Shown here one piece after another: positions 45,710-56,896 of a DNA stretch of 64,000 nucleotides. Origin of the DNA: Manihot esculenta (taxonomy: Eukaryota > Streptophyta > Magnoliopsida > Malpighiales > Euphorbiaceae); contig NC_035174.2 in assembly GCF_001659605.2 (NCBI RefSeq), positions 28,199,529-28,263,528 of the forward strand, read 5' to 3'. The notes beneath the pieces are model-generated. The model had not been told where the DNA came from. It ran no database searches and worked only from the letters and a program-made list of their open reading frames with translations. Each line of letters starts with the position of its first letter. Positions within the stretch are counted from its first letter, which is position 1. The position numbers and the translations under genes were made by a program.

Positions 45710-47740
45710 TCAGCAGTCTTGGGAAGGGGGATCCAAGGGAACCTCCTCCACAACATGAACAGTAAAACCTTCATAGAATCTCTTCAAACGATGCCCATTA
45801 ACTTTGAAAACTTTGCTTGTTTATGGGCTCCGTATGTCAACAACTCCATGTGGATAGACATGCTCAACCAAGAATGGCCCAATCCACCTAGACCGAAGCT
45901 TTCCAGGGAATAATTTGAACCTGGAATCAAAAAGCAAAACCTTATCACCAACCTGGAAGTGTTTTTTGGAGATGTTTTTGTCATGGAAGGCTTTGGTCCT
46001 TGCTTTATAATCCCATGAAGCTTCATATGCATCACGCCGAATCTCCTCAAGCTCTTGGATTTGCAATTTTCTGTGAACTCCAGCCTCTTTTTCATCAAGA
46101 TTGCAGCTCTTCACAGTCCAATAGGCTTTATGTTCAAGTTCCACAGGTAGATGGCATGCTTTCCCATAAATCAGCCTATATGGAGACATCCCAATTGGAG
46201 TTTTATATGCTGTTCTATATGCCCATAAGGCATCATTTAGGCGCACACTCCAATCCTTGCGATTTGGGCAGACCGTTTTCTCCAAGATTGACTTGATCTC
46301 CCTATTTGACACTTCAGCCAGCCCATTTGTTTGAGGATGATAGGCGGTAGAGGTTCTATGGATGACATGGTGCTTCTTTAGGAGAGTTTCTACCACCTTG
46401 TTGCAAAAATGGGTGCCTCGGTCACTGATTATGGCCTTGGGCAGTCCAAATCTTGAGAAAATGTGGGATTTAACAAAATCACACACTGTTTTTGCATCAT
46501 CAGCCCTTGTTGCTTTGGCCTCAATCCACTTGGACACATAATCTACAGCAAGAAATATGTAGGTATTGCCAAAGGAAGGTGGGAATGGTCCCATGAAGTC
46601 AATGCCCCATATGTCAAAGATTTCACACACCATGATGTGGGCTTGAGGCATTTCACTTCTATTGCCAAGGTTTCCTGTTTGTTGGCATCTTGCACATGAC
46701 CTACAAAATAAATAAGCATCTCTAAATATATTAGGCCAAAATAACCCACTTTCAAGAACTTTCAAGGCTGTCTTGCGTGGCCCAAAGTGACCTCCATAGC
46801 TGTAAGAGTGGCAGAAAGTTAGGACAGAAGTGATCTCATGGTTTGGGATGCATCTCCTTATGACTTGGTCTGCACAATGCTTCCATAGGTAAGGCTCATC
46901 CCACACATAATACCTTGCCTCTTTCTTGATCTTGTCTCTCATATGTTTGGGCAAATCAGTGGGCAAATCACCTATGGCAAGGTAATTAACAATATCAGCA
47001 TACCATGGTTCCTCTTCTTGGACAGCAAAGAGGTGCTCATCAGGGAAGGTCTCATTGATGGGGCATGTCTCCATCTCGGTCAGAATTCTACTGAGGTGAT
47101 CAGCCACAAGGTTCTCCTTTCCTTTCTTGTCGCAGATTTCCAAGTCAAATTCTTGCAACAGCAATATCCATCGCACCAGCCTAGGTTTGGACTCCTTTTT
47201 CTTGATTAAATATCTTAGTGCAGCATGATCTGAGTATATAATCACCTTTGTCCCAAGTAGATAGGCTCGAAACTTCTCCAATGCAAACACAACAGCCAGC
47301 AATTCTTTTTCTGTGGTTGAATAATTGCATTGTGCAGCATCTAGGGTGCGTGAAGCATAGTGAATAACATGAGGAGAGTTACCTTTACGTTGTCCCAATA
47401 CTGCACCTACAGCAAAGTTGCTGGCATCACACATGATCTCAAATGGAAGAGTCCAATCAGGTGGCTGGATGACTGGGGCAGAAATCAGCAGTGATTTGAT
47501 CAAATCAAAAGTTGTTTTGCAGCTGCCATCAAAGTTGAATGGTACCTCCTGCTGTAACAACCTGCACAAAGGCTGAGTTATTTTGGAAAAATCCTTGATG
47601 AACCTCCTATAAAAACCAGCATGTCCAAGGAATGATCTAATCTCCCTAATGCTGGTTGGGTAGGGCAGATTTTTTATGGTGTCAATTTTGGCTTTGTCCA
47701 CCTCAATCCCTTTTGCTGAAACAATATGGCCTAAGATTAA
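45710..47740 (-). pseudogene. Athila pol, C-terminal part (RT end, RNase H, integrase)
   Basis: After removal of Tekay-3 the frame continues from the upstream part without a shift. It covers the end of RT ([20 protein letters not shown]), RNase H ([32 protein letters not shown]) and the integrase: zinc domain with C-H...H and [11 protein letters not shown] core with D in GIDFMGPF, D in ISDRGTHF and E in [12 protein letters not shown], then the GPY-like W-I-G-P-F. A TAA at 45823-45821 is probably premature, because the same frame runs on with family-like sequence (FKVNGHRLKRFYEG) to TGA 45712-45710. It contains one S-D-L-P-like linker ([10 protein letters not shown], near 46970). Confidence 0.9.
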
Positions 47741-47745
47741 GCCAT

Positions 47746-49987
47746 TGTAATACCCGGCTAGACTCCGGTATCGGAATTCCTACCGTCCGGTGGAATCTCG
47801 GGTGTCGGAGACCTCTAGAAGGGTAAAACCATGTTTTTATAAAATGTTTTAATGTGTTTTATGCTTTAAGCATGAAAGAAATTGAGTTTTTGCATGAAAA
47901 TAGCATTGGAGGAAAACTCAGGTTCGGCCGCCGAAACTCAAGTTCGGCCGCCGAACATACAGGCATTTCGGGTGTGCCTTAGGCCCCCGAAGGCATAAGT
48001 GAGGAAGTCCAGGTTCGGCCGCCGAACCTCAAGTTCGGCCGCCGAACATGGCATGCATGCGGAGGCACGTTCGGCCCCCGAAGGTCGCCTGGCCAGCCAC
48101 TATAAAATGGTCCCTTAGCAGAAAACGGGCGAGCTTTTTTCCCATTTTCGGCCAAAGTGAGCTCTCCGCCGTCCCTCACCAATCTTTGATGTTTTTCCTC
48201 TAGATCTTTCAAGATTTTCATTTGTTTTCACTTTGTTTTGAAGATTTGAGCTTTTGAGCAAAGTTTTGGAGCTTGGAGGTTCAAGAACCCAATCTCTCCC
48301 AACTCCGAGTTTAGGTCGTCTCTCTCTCGATCTTCTAGAGGTAAGAGCCGATCTTAAGCCCATTGCATGTTTTAAGTAAGTTTTAAGTAGATCTATGGGT
48401 TAGAATGCATGTTTAGGTTATGGTTATGTTTATGGGTATAAATGTATGTTCATGAACAATGTGGATGCTTGATGTGTTGTAGATGGGGTTTATGATGGTT
48501 TGAGGCCCCTAGGAACATGTATGCTTGTGTATGTGTGTTGTAGAATAGGTTTGATGCATGTTTGGAAGGTTGGGAGGCGAAATGTGCAAAAGGAGCCAAG
48601 TTTCTGCCCTTTGGCAGAAACCAGGTTCGGCGGCCGAAGGACTTTCGGCCGCCGAACATGGCTGGGGAGGCAAGCCTTTCGGCTGCCGAAGCCTGCCCCC
48701 GAAAGGAGACTTTCGTCTCTGTCTGGCAGTTTCGGCCGCCGAAAGTGCCGCTGAACATGCATGAGTTTCGTCTCTGTCTGGGAGTTTCGGCCGCCAAACC
48801 TGCCGCCGAAAGTGCCCTGTCCAGGCCTCCTTTGCATGTTTTTCTATAGTTGTTTCATGATGTTTTAGAGGGTTTTTGGGGAGTAGTTTATAGTTATGTT
48901 CAGGTGTGTTTGGTCCCTCATTTGAGTCCACCTGTGTAGGTTCGAACCCGAGGAACCGAGGACCCCAGCAGTGAGTTCAGCTGCTTCGGTGTTGTCAGAG
49001 TCAGCCAGAGGTGAGTGGAACTAAACTTAATCTTTTAAATTGAGAAATTAAATGTTTTATCATGTTTCATGCATCATGATTATGCAATAGGATGATTGCA
49101 TTAGTTTTCACGAATATGCCGCATTGCATCGATTGTTGTTGATGTGGGTGAGTATTGGATGACCCAATTAGTCCATGACAGGAAGACCAGGACCCCATTC
49201 TACGGCCTGGCACAGAGTAAGAAAAGACCAGGACCCCATTCTACGGCCTGGCACGGTTATGGGACTCGAAGACCAGGAGCCCAGAGGAGGCCCTGGGACA
49301 ATGGTAAGTAATGTATGTTATGACAAGAAGACCAGGACCCCATGCTACGGCCTGGCACAGAGTTAGCTTGGACTAATTGGTGACAAGTTCACCCAACCCT
49401 TATGTGAATTGTCTGTGTTATGATGCATTTCATAGAGCATAGTGTTAATATGTTTTATAGTTCTACTCACTGGGCTTTTAGCTCACCCCTCTCCCTTTAC
49501 GCCCAGGCTTGCAGATACAGTATAGAGCAGGAGTCCGGATAGAGTAAAGAAGTCATGTTTATGTAATAGCTAGCAATGGACATGATCAAATTGTAATGTA
49601 ATGTCTTAATCAGTATAGATATGAAATGAGATGATGTTTATGGATGTTAGAAGCATGCTTGACCATGGATTGTTGTTATCCCTTTTATTACATGATCTTA
49701 GAGACTCTTATGATGTTTATGTAAACCAACTCAATATATGTTATGTCACCCACTGGGGGCACTGATGAGATCCCACTGAGGGATCAATGTTATGTTAATG
49801 TATATGCACAGGTTGAGTTTGGTTGATGTATTTGGAAAGAAAAGTTTTTAATTTTTATGTATGTTGTTGATCATGTATGGGATTATACAGGTTTACAGGT
49901 TACATGTCAGGCTTGCTACGGGTCCCGGCGGCCTTAAGCCGATCTGGATCCTAGCGCCGGTAGCGGTCCGATTTCCGGGTCGTTACA
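47746..49987 (+). mobile_element. Tekay-3 5' LTR
   Basis: 2242 bp with TATAAAA at 48101-48107, palindromes at about 47922-47955, 48012-48047 and 48626-48800, and inverted-repeat units of the CCAGG...CCTGG type from 49187. No GTACAGA minisatellite is present. A donor TCTAGAG/GTAAGA (48341), an exon-like 48940-49010 and GTGAGT (49011) match the Tekay-1 layout. Confidence 0.95.
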
Positions 49988-50251
49988 GAGTGGTATCAGA
50001 GCCCTAGGTTCATATGGTCGGACCTAAAGTGTTGGGCTCATAGATGTTATAGAAGGTCAAGCACAATAGGAAAGATCATGTCCACTAGGATAGGATGTGG
50101 AGTCCTGTCTTGTATGATGATGTGAAATGCCATGATAATATGTATGTGCATTAGTGATATGCTATGATATGTGATGTATGTGATGAGGGTTCATGTGTGC
50201 CCACATGAACCATATGATGCTAATGTTTATGTGATGTGTACTGTTTTTCAG
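48341..50251 (+). other. Candidate leader introns of Tekay-3, with internal exon 48940-49010
   Basis: Donor CTAGAG/GTAAGA at 48341; CTGTGTAG/GTTCG and CAGAG/GTGAGT bracket a 71-nt segment; the final acceptor GTTTTTCAG ends at 50251, eight bases before the gag ATG at 50260. Positions correspond one to one with Tekay-1 although the intervening sequence has diverged. Confidence 0.45.
49991..50002 (+). other. Tekay-3 primer-binding site
   Basis: TGGTATCAGAGC, three bases after the 5' LTR; initiator methionine tRNA type. Confidence 0.9.
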
Positions 50252-50259
50252 AAAACAGG

Positions 50260-53200
50260 ATGAGAGGAACTCGTCGATCTGCACGATTGACTGGAGTGCC
50301 ACCTGAGGATGAGGGCACGAGCGCCCGTCCTCCTACATTGTCTAGGGCAATGTCTAGTAGGTCTAACAGAGAAAGAGCAGCAAGAGACCCTAGAAGGTCT
50401 CTAGATCTGGGTAGAAGCAGATCAGTGAGGGGAACAGTTCAGAGAGGAATGTCAGAGGACATGGGGGATGATATGGATGTAGAGCAGAGAAGGGATGGCA
50501 GTCTGGGAGTTAGCATGTCAGAAGAGGGAATGGGAGAGTCCCAAGGAGGCACTCAGGCCTCGGGATTTGTTCAGCCACCCCACTACCCACACTTTTCACA
50601 ACATCCTGGGTATTCGATGGGAGGTACATCGGATTACCCTAACTTCACCCCTTATCCCACACAGATGCCATACCCACCTTACTACCCACCATACTCACAG
50701 TACCCGATGTATCCACCACCACCCTACTATCCAAATCCAGCAAATCCTACCACAGAAAATATTGCACCTTCTCCACCATCAGCAGAAACCCCAGTCCCAG
50801 AAACCCAATTACCTAGGCCTAGCTCATCTGGTAGGAGCAAGGTCAAGATGACTGAATATATGAAGTTGGGTGCTCCCCAGTTTGAGTCAGGTGATGACCC
50901 GTTTGTGTATCTTGAGAGGGTCAAGACTATTACAGAGGAGTTAGGGGCGGATGACAGTAGAGCCATTCAGATGGCTGGGTTCACATTAAAATGCAAGAAA
51001 GCCCGAGAGTGGTTTAAGAGTTATGTGAGCCCGAGGGTGGAAAGCTTATCATGGGAGGAGTTTGCAAACGAGTTTGCAGGATGGGCTTTTCCCGATAGTT
51101 CAAGGGAGTTGAAGATGATAGAGTTTGAACAGTTGAGGCAGACAGATGAAATGAGTGTAGAGGAGTACACCGACAGATTCTTGGAGCTGTTGCCTTTTGC
51201 TGGGCAGAGTCTGGATACAGATTTGAAGAAGTCAAGGAGGTATGTCATGAAACTTCATTCCAGGTATTCCTCCTTGATTCAGTCCGTGGACAGGGAGAGC
51301 TTCCATGCCATAGTAGATATGGCCAGGAAAATGGAGGCCAGTGCCATCATTCAGGGGACAGTTAAGCAGACAGTGGCACAGCCTTCTGGTTCTAAAACTC
51401 CGGGTGGGGGAAGGTTAGATCCCTCTACCCTGAGTGCAGCAGCTTCAGGCAGTAAGAGATGGGGTAAACCCAAGGGTAAGAAGAATAAGTTCTGGAGCAA
51501 AGTCAAGTCCAGTCTGGGATTTGGGAGTGGCTCAAGCTCTGGTGCAGATAATGCAGTTTGTGCGAGGTGTGGTAGGCCACACAAGGGAGTATGTCGGTTT
51601 GGGACGAACGCCTGTTTCAGATGTGGTCAGGAGGGGCATATGGCTCGAGAATGTCCAAGAGCAGTCCCGATGGCTCAGTCCCAGCAGACAGCCTCAGGCA
51701 GTGTAGCGCAGCCAGCAGCTCCAGCCATGACTCAGGCTAGTGGAAGAGGCAGAGGGAGAGGGGCAGCCTCTTCTTCAGTGGGTTTCAGAGGTGAAGGTCC
51801 ATCAGCTCCAGCACGGATCTTCACAATGACACAGCAGGAGGCAGATGCATCTAACACCGTGGTGGCAGGTAACTTAATCATTGGTTGTTCAGATGTGTAT
51901 GCCTTGATGGACCCTGGTGCATCTCATTCTTTTATTGCTCCGAGGGCCGTGGGGAGGTTAGGTCTGATGACTTCTGGGTTAGAGTGTCCTCTCTGGGTCA
52001 GTGGACCCAAGTGTGATCCATCAGTGGCAGAGTCAGTCTGCCAGTGTAGTCCTGTGTTTGTTGAGGGAAGATGCTTGTCCACCGACCTAGTGGTTCTAGA
52101 TTTGACAGACTTTGACGTCATTCTAGGGATGGACTGGTTATCTACCCATGGTGCTACCTTGGACTGCAGGGACAAGGTAGTCAGGTTCAGAGGTTAGGAT
52201 GGGTCTGAGGTTGTCTTCAGAGGAGACAGGAGGGGTACACCTAGAGGTCTGATATCAGCTCTTCAGGCTCGTAGGTTGCTCAGGAGGGGATGTCAGGGGT
52301 ATTTGGCTCATGTGAGAGAGCTTAGCAGTCAGGTTAGAGAGCCCGCCTCGGTGCCAGTGGTTAGAGAGTTCTTAGATGTGTTCCCAGACGAGCTGCCAGG
52401 TTTACCACCTGCTAGGGAGATAGAGTTCGAGATAGAACTGATGCCTGGAACCCGACCGATCTCTATCCCTCCCTACAGGATGACGCCAGCAGAATTGAAA
52501 GAGTTGAAGGAGCAATTACAGGAGCTGGTAGATAAGGGCTTCATCCGACCGAGTACCTCACCCTGGGGTGCTCCAGTTTTGTTTGTAAGAAAGAAGGATG
52601 GATCCCTCAGACTTTGCATCGACTACAGGCAGTTGAACAAAGTCACTACCAAGAACAGGTACCCTTTGCCAAGGATCGATGATCTATTCGACCAGCTAGC
52701 AGGAGCGGGTTGTTTCTCAAAAATAGATCTGAGGTCCGGGTATCATCAGTTGAGGATCAGAGAAGAGGACGTGCCAAGGACAGCTTTCAGGACCAGATAT
52801 GGGCATTTTGAGTTCCTTGTGATGCCGTTCGGGTTAACCAACGCCCCTGCAGCATTCATGGACCTCATGAACAGAGTGTTTAGCCAATACCTGGATCACT
52901 TTGTTATCGTCTTCATAGATGATATCCTAGTGTATTCCAGGAATGCAGAGGAGCATGCCCATCATCTGAGGTTGGTTTTACAGACCTTGAGGGAACATGG
53001 CTTGTATGCCAAGTTCTCCAAGTGTGAGTTCTGGCTGAGGAGCATTTCATTCTTGGGGCATGTGGTGTCAGAAAATGGTATAAAGGTAGACCCCAAGAAG
53101 GTAGAAGCTGTGGCTAACTGGCATAGACCCACATCAGTGACAGAGATTAAAAGTTTCTTGGGTTTGGCAGGTTACTACCGGAGGTTCGTCCAGGACTTCT

Positions 53201-55253
53201 AAAAAATTGCAGCTCCTCTGACCAGGTTAACCAGGAAAAATCAAAAGTTTGTGTGGACTGACCAGTGCGAAGAGAGTTTTGAAGAGCTTAAGAAGAGGTT
53301 GACTTTAGCACCAGTGTTAGCTCTGCCATCTAGTGATGAGGACTTTACAGTCTTTTGTGATGCGTCCCATGTGGGACTGGGTTGTGTACTAATGCAGAAT
53401 GAAAGGGTGATTGCTTATGCTTCCAGGCAGCTGAAGAAGCATGAGTTGAATTACCCCACACATGACCTGGAGATGGCAGCAGTAATCTTTGCACTCAAGA
53501 TGTGGAGGCACTACCTCTATGGGGTAAAATGTGAGATCTTTACAGATCATAAAAGCCTGCAGTACATCCTGAGTCAAAGAGATTTGAACTTGAGACAGAG
53601 GAGATGGGTAGAGCTGCTGAGTGACTATGATTGCAAGATTCAGTATCATCCGGGTAAGGCGAATGTCGTGGCAGACGCCCTAAGCCGGAAGTCACTAGGC
53701 AGTCTATCCCACATCACGGCAGAGAGGAGACCAGTGGTGAAGGAGTTTTACAAGCTCATTGATGAAGGTCTACGGTTGGAGTTGTCTGGTACAGGTGCTT
53801 TGGTTGCTCAGATGAGAGTGACACCCGTGTTTCTGGAGCAGGTGGCTCAGAAACAGCATGAGGACCCAGAGTTAGTGAAGATTGCCAGGACTGTTCAGTC
53901 AGGCAAAGACAGTGAGTTCAGATTCGACAACAAGGGGATCCTCCGCTATGGGAGTCGTTTATGTGTACCAGATGACACAGGGCTAAAAGGAGACATTATG
54001 AGAGAGGCTCATAATGCAAGATACAGCATTCACCCCGGAGCCACCAAGATGTATCGGGATCTGAAGAAAGTTTATTGATGGCCAGCTATGAAGAGAGAAG
54101 TGGCACAGTTTGTGTCAGCCTGCGAAGTGTGTCAGAGAGTGAAGCTGGAACATCAGAAGTCGGCTGGAATGCTTAACCCGCTACCTATTCCAGAGTGGAA
54201 ATGGGAGAATATAGCTATGGACTTCGTAGTGGGGTTACCGGCGACGTCCAACAGATTGGACTCCATATGGGTGATTGTGGACAGACTCACCAAATCTGCT
54301 CACTTCATCCCTGTCAGGAGTGGCTATTTTGTGGACAAGTTGGCGCAGGTGTATGTTGATGAGATAGTCAGACTGCATGGGGTTCCTGTTTCTATAGTGT
54401 CAGATAGAGGACCCCAGTTCACCTCCAGGTTTTGGCGGAGTCTGCAGGATGCCATGGGTACCAGGTTAGATTTCAGTACTACCTTCCATCCACAGACAGA
54501 TGGACAGTCAGAAAGGACCATCCAGACTATCGAGGATATGCTCAGAATGTGTGTGCTGGACTTTGGCGGTTCTTGGAGGCAGCATCTACCTTTGGTGGAG
54601 TTTGCCTACAATAACAGCCATCATGCTAGCATCGGGATGGCTCCATATGAAGCTTTGTATGGGAGGAAGTGCAGATCACCTGTTTGCTGGGAAGAAGTTG
54701 GAGAGAAGGCCTTGGCAGGGCCTGAGTTAGTAGAGATCACCAGCAGGGTGGTACCCTTAATCAGAGAAAGAATCAAGACGGCTGCAAGCAGACAGAAGAG
54801 TTATGCAGACATCCGCAGAAGGCAAGTAGAGTTCCAGGAGGGGGATCTGGTATTGCTTAAGGTGTCTCCAAGAAAGGAGTGGTTCGGTTTGGGAAGAAAG
54901 GTAAGCTGGCTCCGCGGTACATCGGACCCTTTGAAGTCTTGCAAAAGATTGGGAATGTATCGTACAAGCTGGATTTACCTGCTTCAATGGAGAGAATCCA
55001 TCCGGTTTTCCATGTTTCTATGTTGAGAAAGTTCGTGTCAGATCCGGGCAAGGTTCTTAGTGAGCCTGATGTGGAGATCCAAGAGGATCTCACCTATGTT
55101 GAGCAGGCAGTACGGATTCTGGACACTCAAATCAGGAAGCTGAGAAACAAGGAAATCCCGATGGTAAAAGTCCTGTGGAACCACCACAATATGAAAGAAT
55201 GCACCTGGGAGACACGGGAGTCCATGCTCCAGCAGTACCCTTATCTTTTCTAA
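50260..55253 (+). pseudogene. Tekay-3 gag-pol (three stops, one frameshift)
   Basis: The ATG at 50260 matches the MRGT start of the other Tekay copies; an in-frame ATG at 50236 is upstream of the splice acceptor and less likely. Domains are as in Tekay-1: gag, two Cys-rich knuckles (C-A-R-C-G-R-P-H-K-G-V-C and [15 protein letters not shown]), protease [11 protein letters not shown] with FIDD, RNase H, integrase and the chromodomain-like tail. Stops: TAG 52195-52197, TAA 53200-53202 and TGA 54076-54078 (Trp of VYWWPAM in Tekay-1). One base is missing near 54870 in the V-S-P-M-K-G segment, and the frame then continues to TAA at 55251-55253. Confidence 0.95.
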
Positions 55254-55331
55254 GGTTAGTTTCTTATGTGTGTATGATGTGATGATTCTATGCATGTGCT
55301 AGTTGAGGAACATTCGGGGACGAATGTTCTT

Positions 55332-55344
55332 AAGGGGGAGAGAA
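55332..55344 (+). other. Tekay-3 polypurine tract
   Basis: AAGGGGGAGAGAA directly before the 3' LTR start. Confidence 0.9.
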
Positions 55345-56896
55345 TGTAATACCTGGCTAGACTCCGGTATCGGGATTCCTACCGTCCGGTGGAATCTCGG
55401 GTGTCGGAGACCTCTAGAAGGGTAAAACCATGTTTTTATAAAATGTTTTAATGTGTTTTATGCTTTAAACATGAAAGAAATTGAGTTGTTGCATGAAAAT
55501 AGCATTGGAGGAAAACTCAGGTTCGGCCGCCGAAACTCAAGTTCGGCCGCCGAACATACAGGCATTTCGGGTGTGCCTTAGGCCCCCGAAGGCATAAGTG
55601 AGGAAGTCCAGGTTCGGCCGCCGAACCTCAAGTTCGGCCGCCAAACATGGCATGCATGCGGAGACACGTTCGGCCCCCAAACGTGGCCTGGCCAGCCACT
55701 ATAAAAGGGTCCCTTAGCCGAAAACGGGCGAGCTTTTTCCCCATTTTCGACCAAGGTGAGCTCTCCGCCGTCCCTCACCAATCTTTGATGTTTTTCCTCT
55801 AGATCTTTCAAGATTTTCATTTGTTTTCACTTTGTTTTGAAGATTTGAGCTTTTGAGCAAAGTTTTGGAGCTTGGAGGTTCAAGAACCCAATCTCTCCCA
55901 ACTCCGAGTTTAGGTCGTCTCTCTCTCGATCTTCTAGAGGTAAGAGCCGATCTTAAGCCCATTGCATGTTTTAAGTAAGTTTTAAGTAGATCTATGGGTT
56001 AGAATGCATATTTAGGTTATGGTTATGTTTATGTTTATGGGTATAAATGTATGTTCATGAACAATGTGGATGCTTGATGTGTTGTAGATGGGGTTTATGA
56101 TGGTTTGAGGCCCATAGGAACATGTATGCTTGTGTATGTGTGTTGTAGAATAGGTTTGATGCATGTTTGGAAGGTTGGGAGGCGAAATGTGCAAAAGGAG
56201 CCAAGTTTCTGCCCTTTGGCAGAAACCAGGTTCGGCAGCCGAAGGACTTTCGGCCGCCGAACATGGCTGGGGAGGCAAGCCTTTCGGCTGCCGAAGCCTG
56301 CCCCCTAAAGGAGACTTTCGTCTCTGTCTGGCAGTTTCGGCCGAAGCCTGCCCCCGAAAGGAGACTTTCGTCTCTGTCTGGCAGTTTCGGCCGCCGAAAG
56401 TGCCGCCGAACATGCATGAGTTTCGTCTCTGTCTGGGAGTTTCGGCCGCCGAAGGTGCCGCCGAACCTGCCTGACTTTCGGCTCTGGAGGGACTTTCGGC
56501 CGCCGAACCTGCCGCCGAAAGTGCCCTGTCCAATCCTCCTTTGCATGTTTTTCTATGGTTGTTTCATGATGTTTTAGGGGGTTTTTGGGGAGTAGTTTAT
56601 AGTTATGTTCAGGTGTGTTTGGTCCCTCATTTGAGTCCACCTGTGTAGGTTCGGACCCGAGGAACCGAGGACCCCAGCAGTGAGTTCAGCTGCTTCGGTG
56701 TTGTTAGAGTCAGCCAGAGGTGAGTGGAACTAAACTTAATCTTTTAAATTGAGAAATTAAATGTTTTATCATGTTTCATGCATCATGATTATGCAATAGG
56801 ATGATTGCATTAGTTTTCACGAATATGCCGCATTGCATCGATTGTTGTTGATGTGGGTGAGTATTGGATGACCCAATTAGTCCATGACAGGAAGAC
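55345..56896 (+). mobile_element. Tekay-3 3' LTR, proximal piece
   Basis: First two thirds of the LTR, with TATAAAA at 55700-55706. Compared with the 5' LTR it has an extra block of about 50 bp near 56343-56390 (a repeated GAAGCCTGCCCC...TCTGGCAG module) and a further pair of palindrome modules near 56450-56520. Confidence 0.95.
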
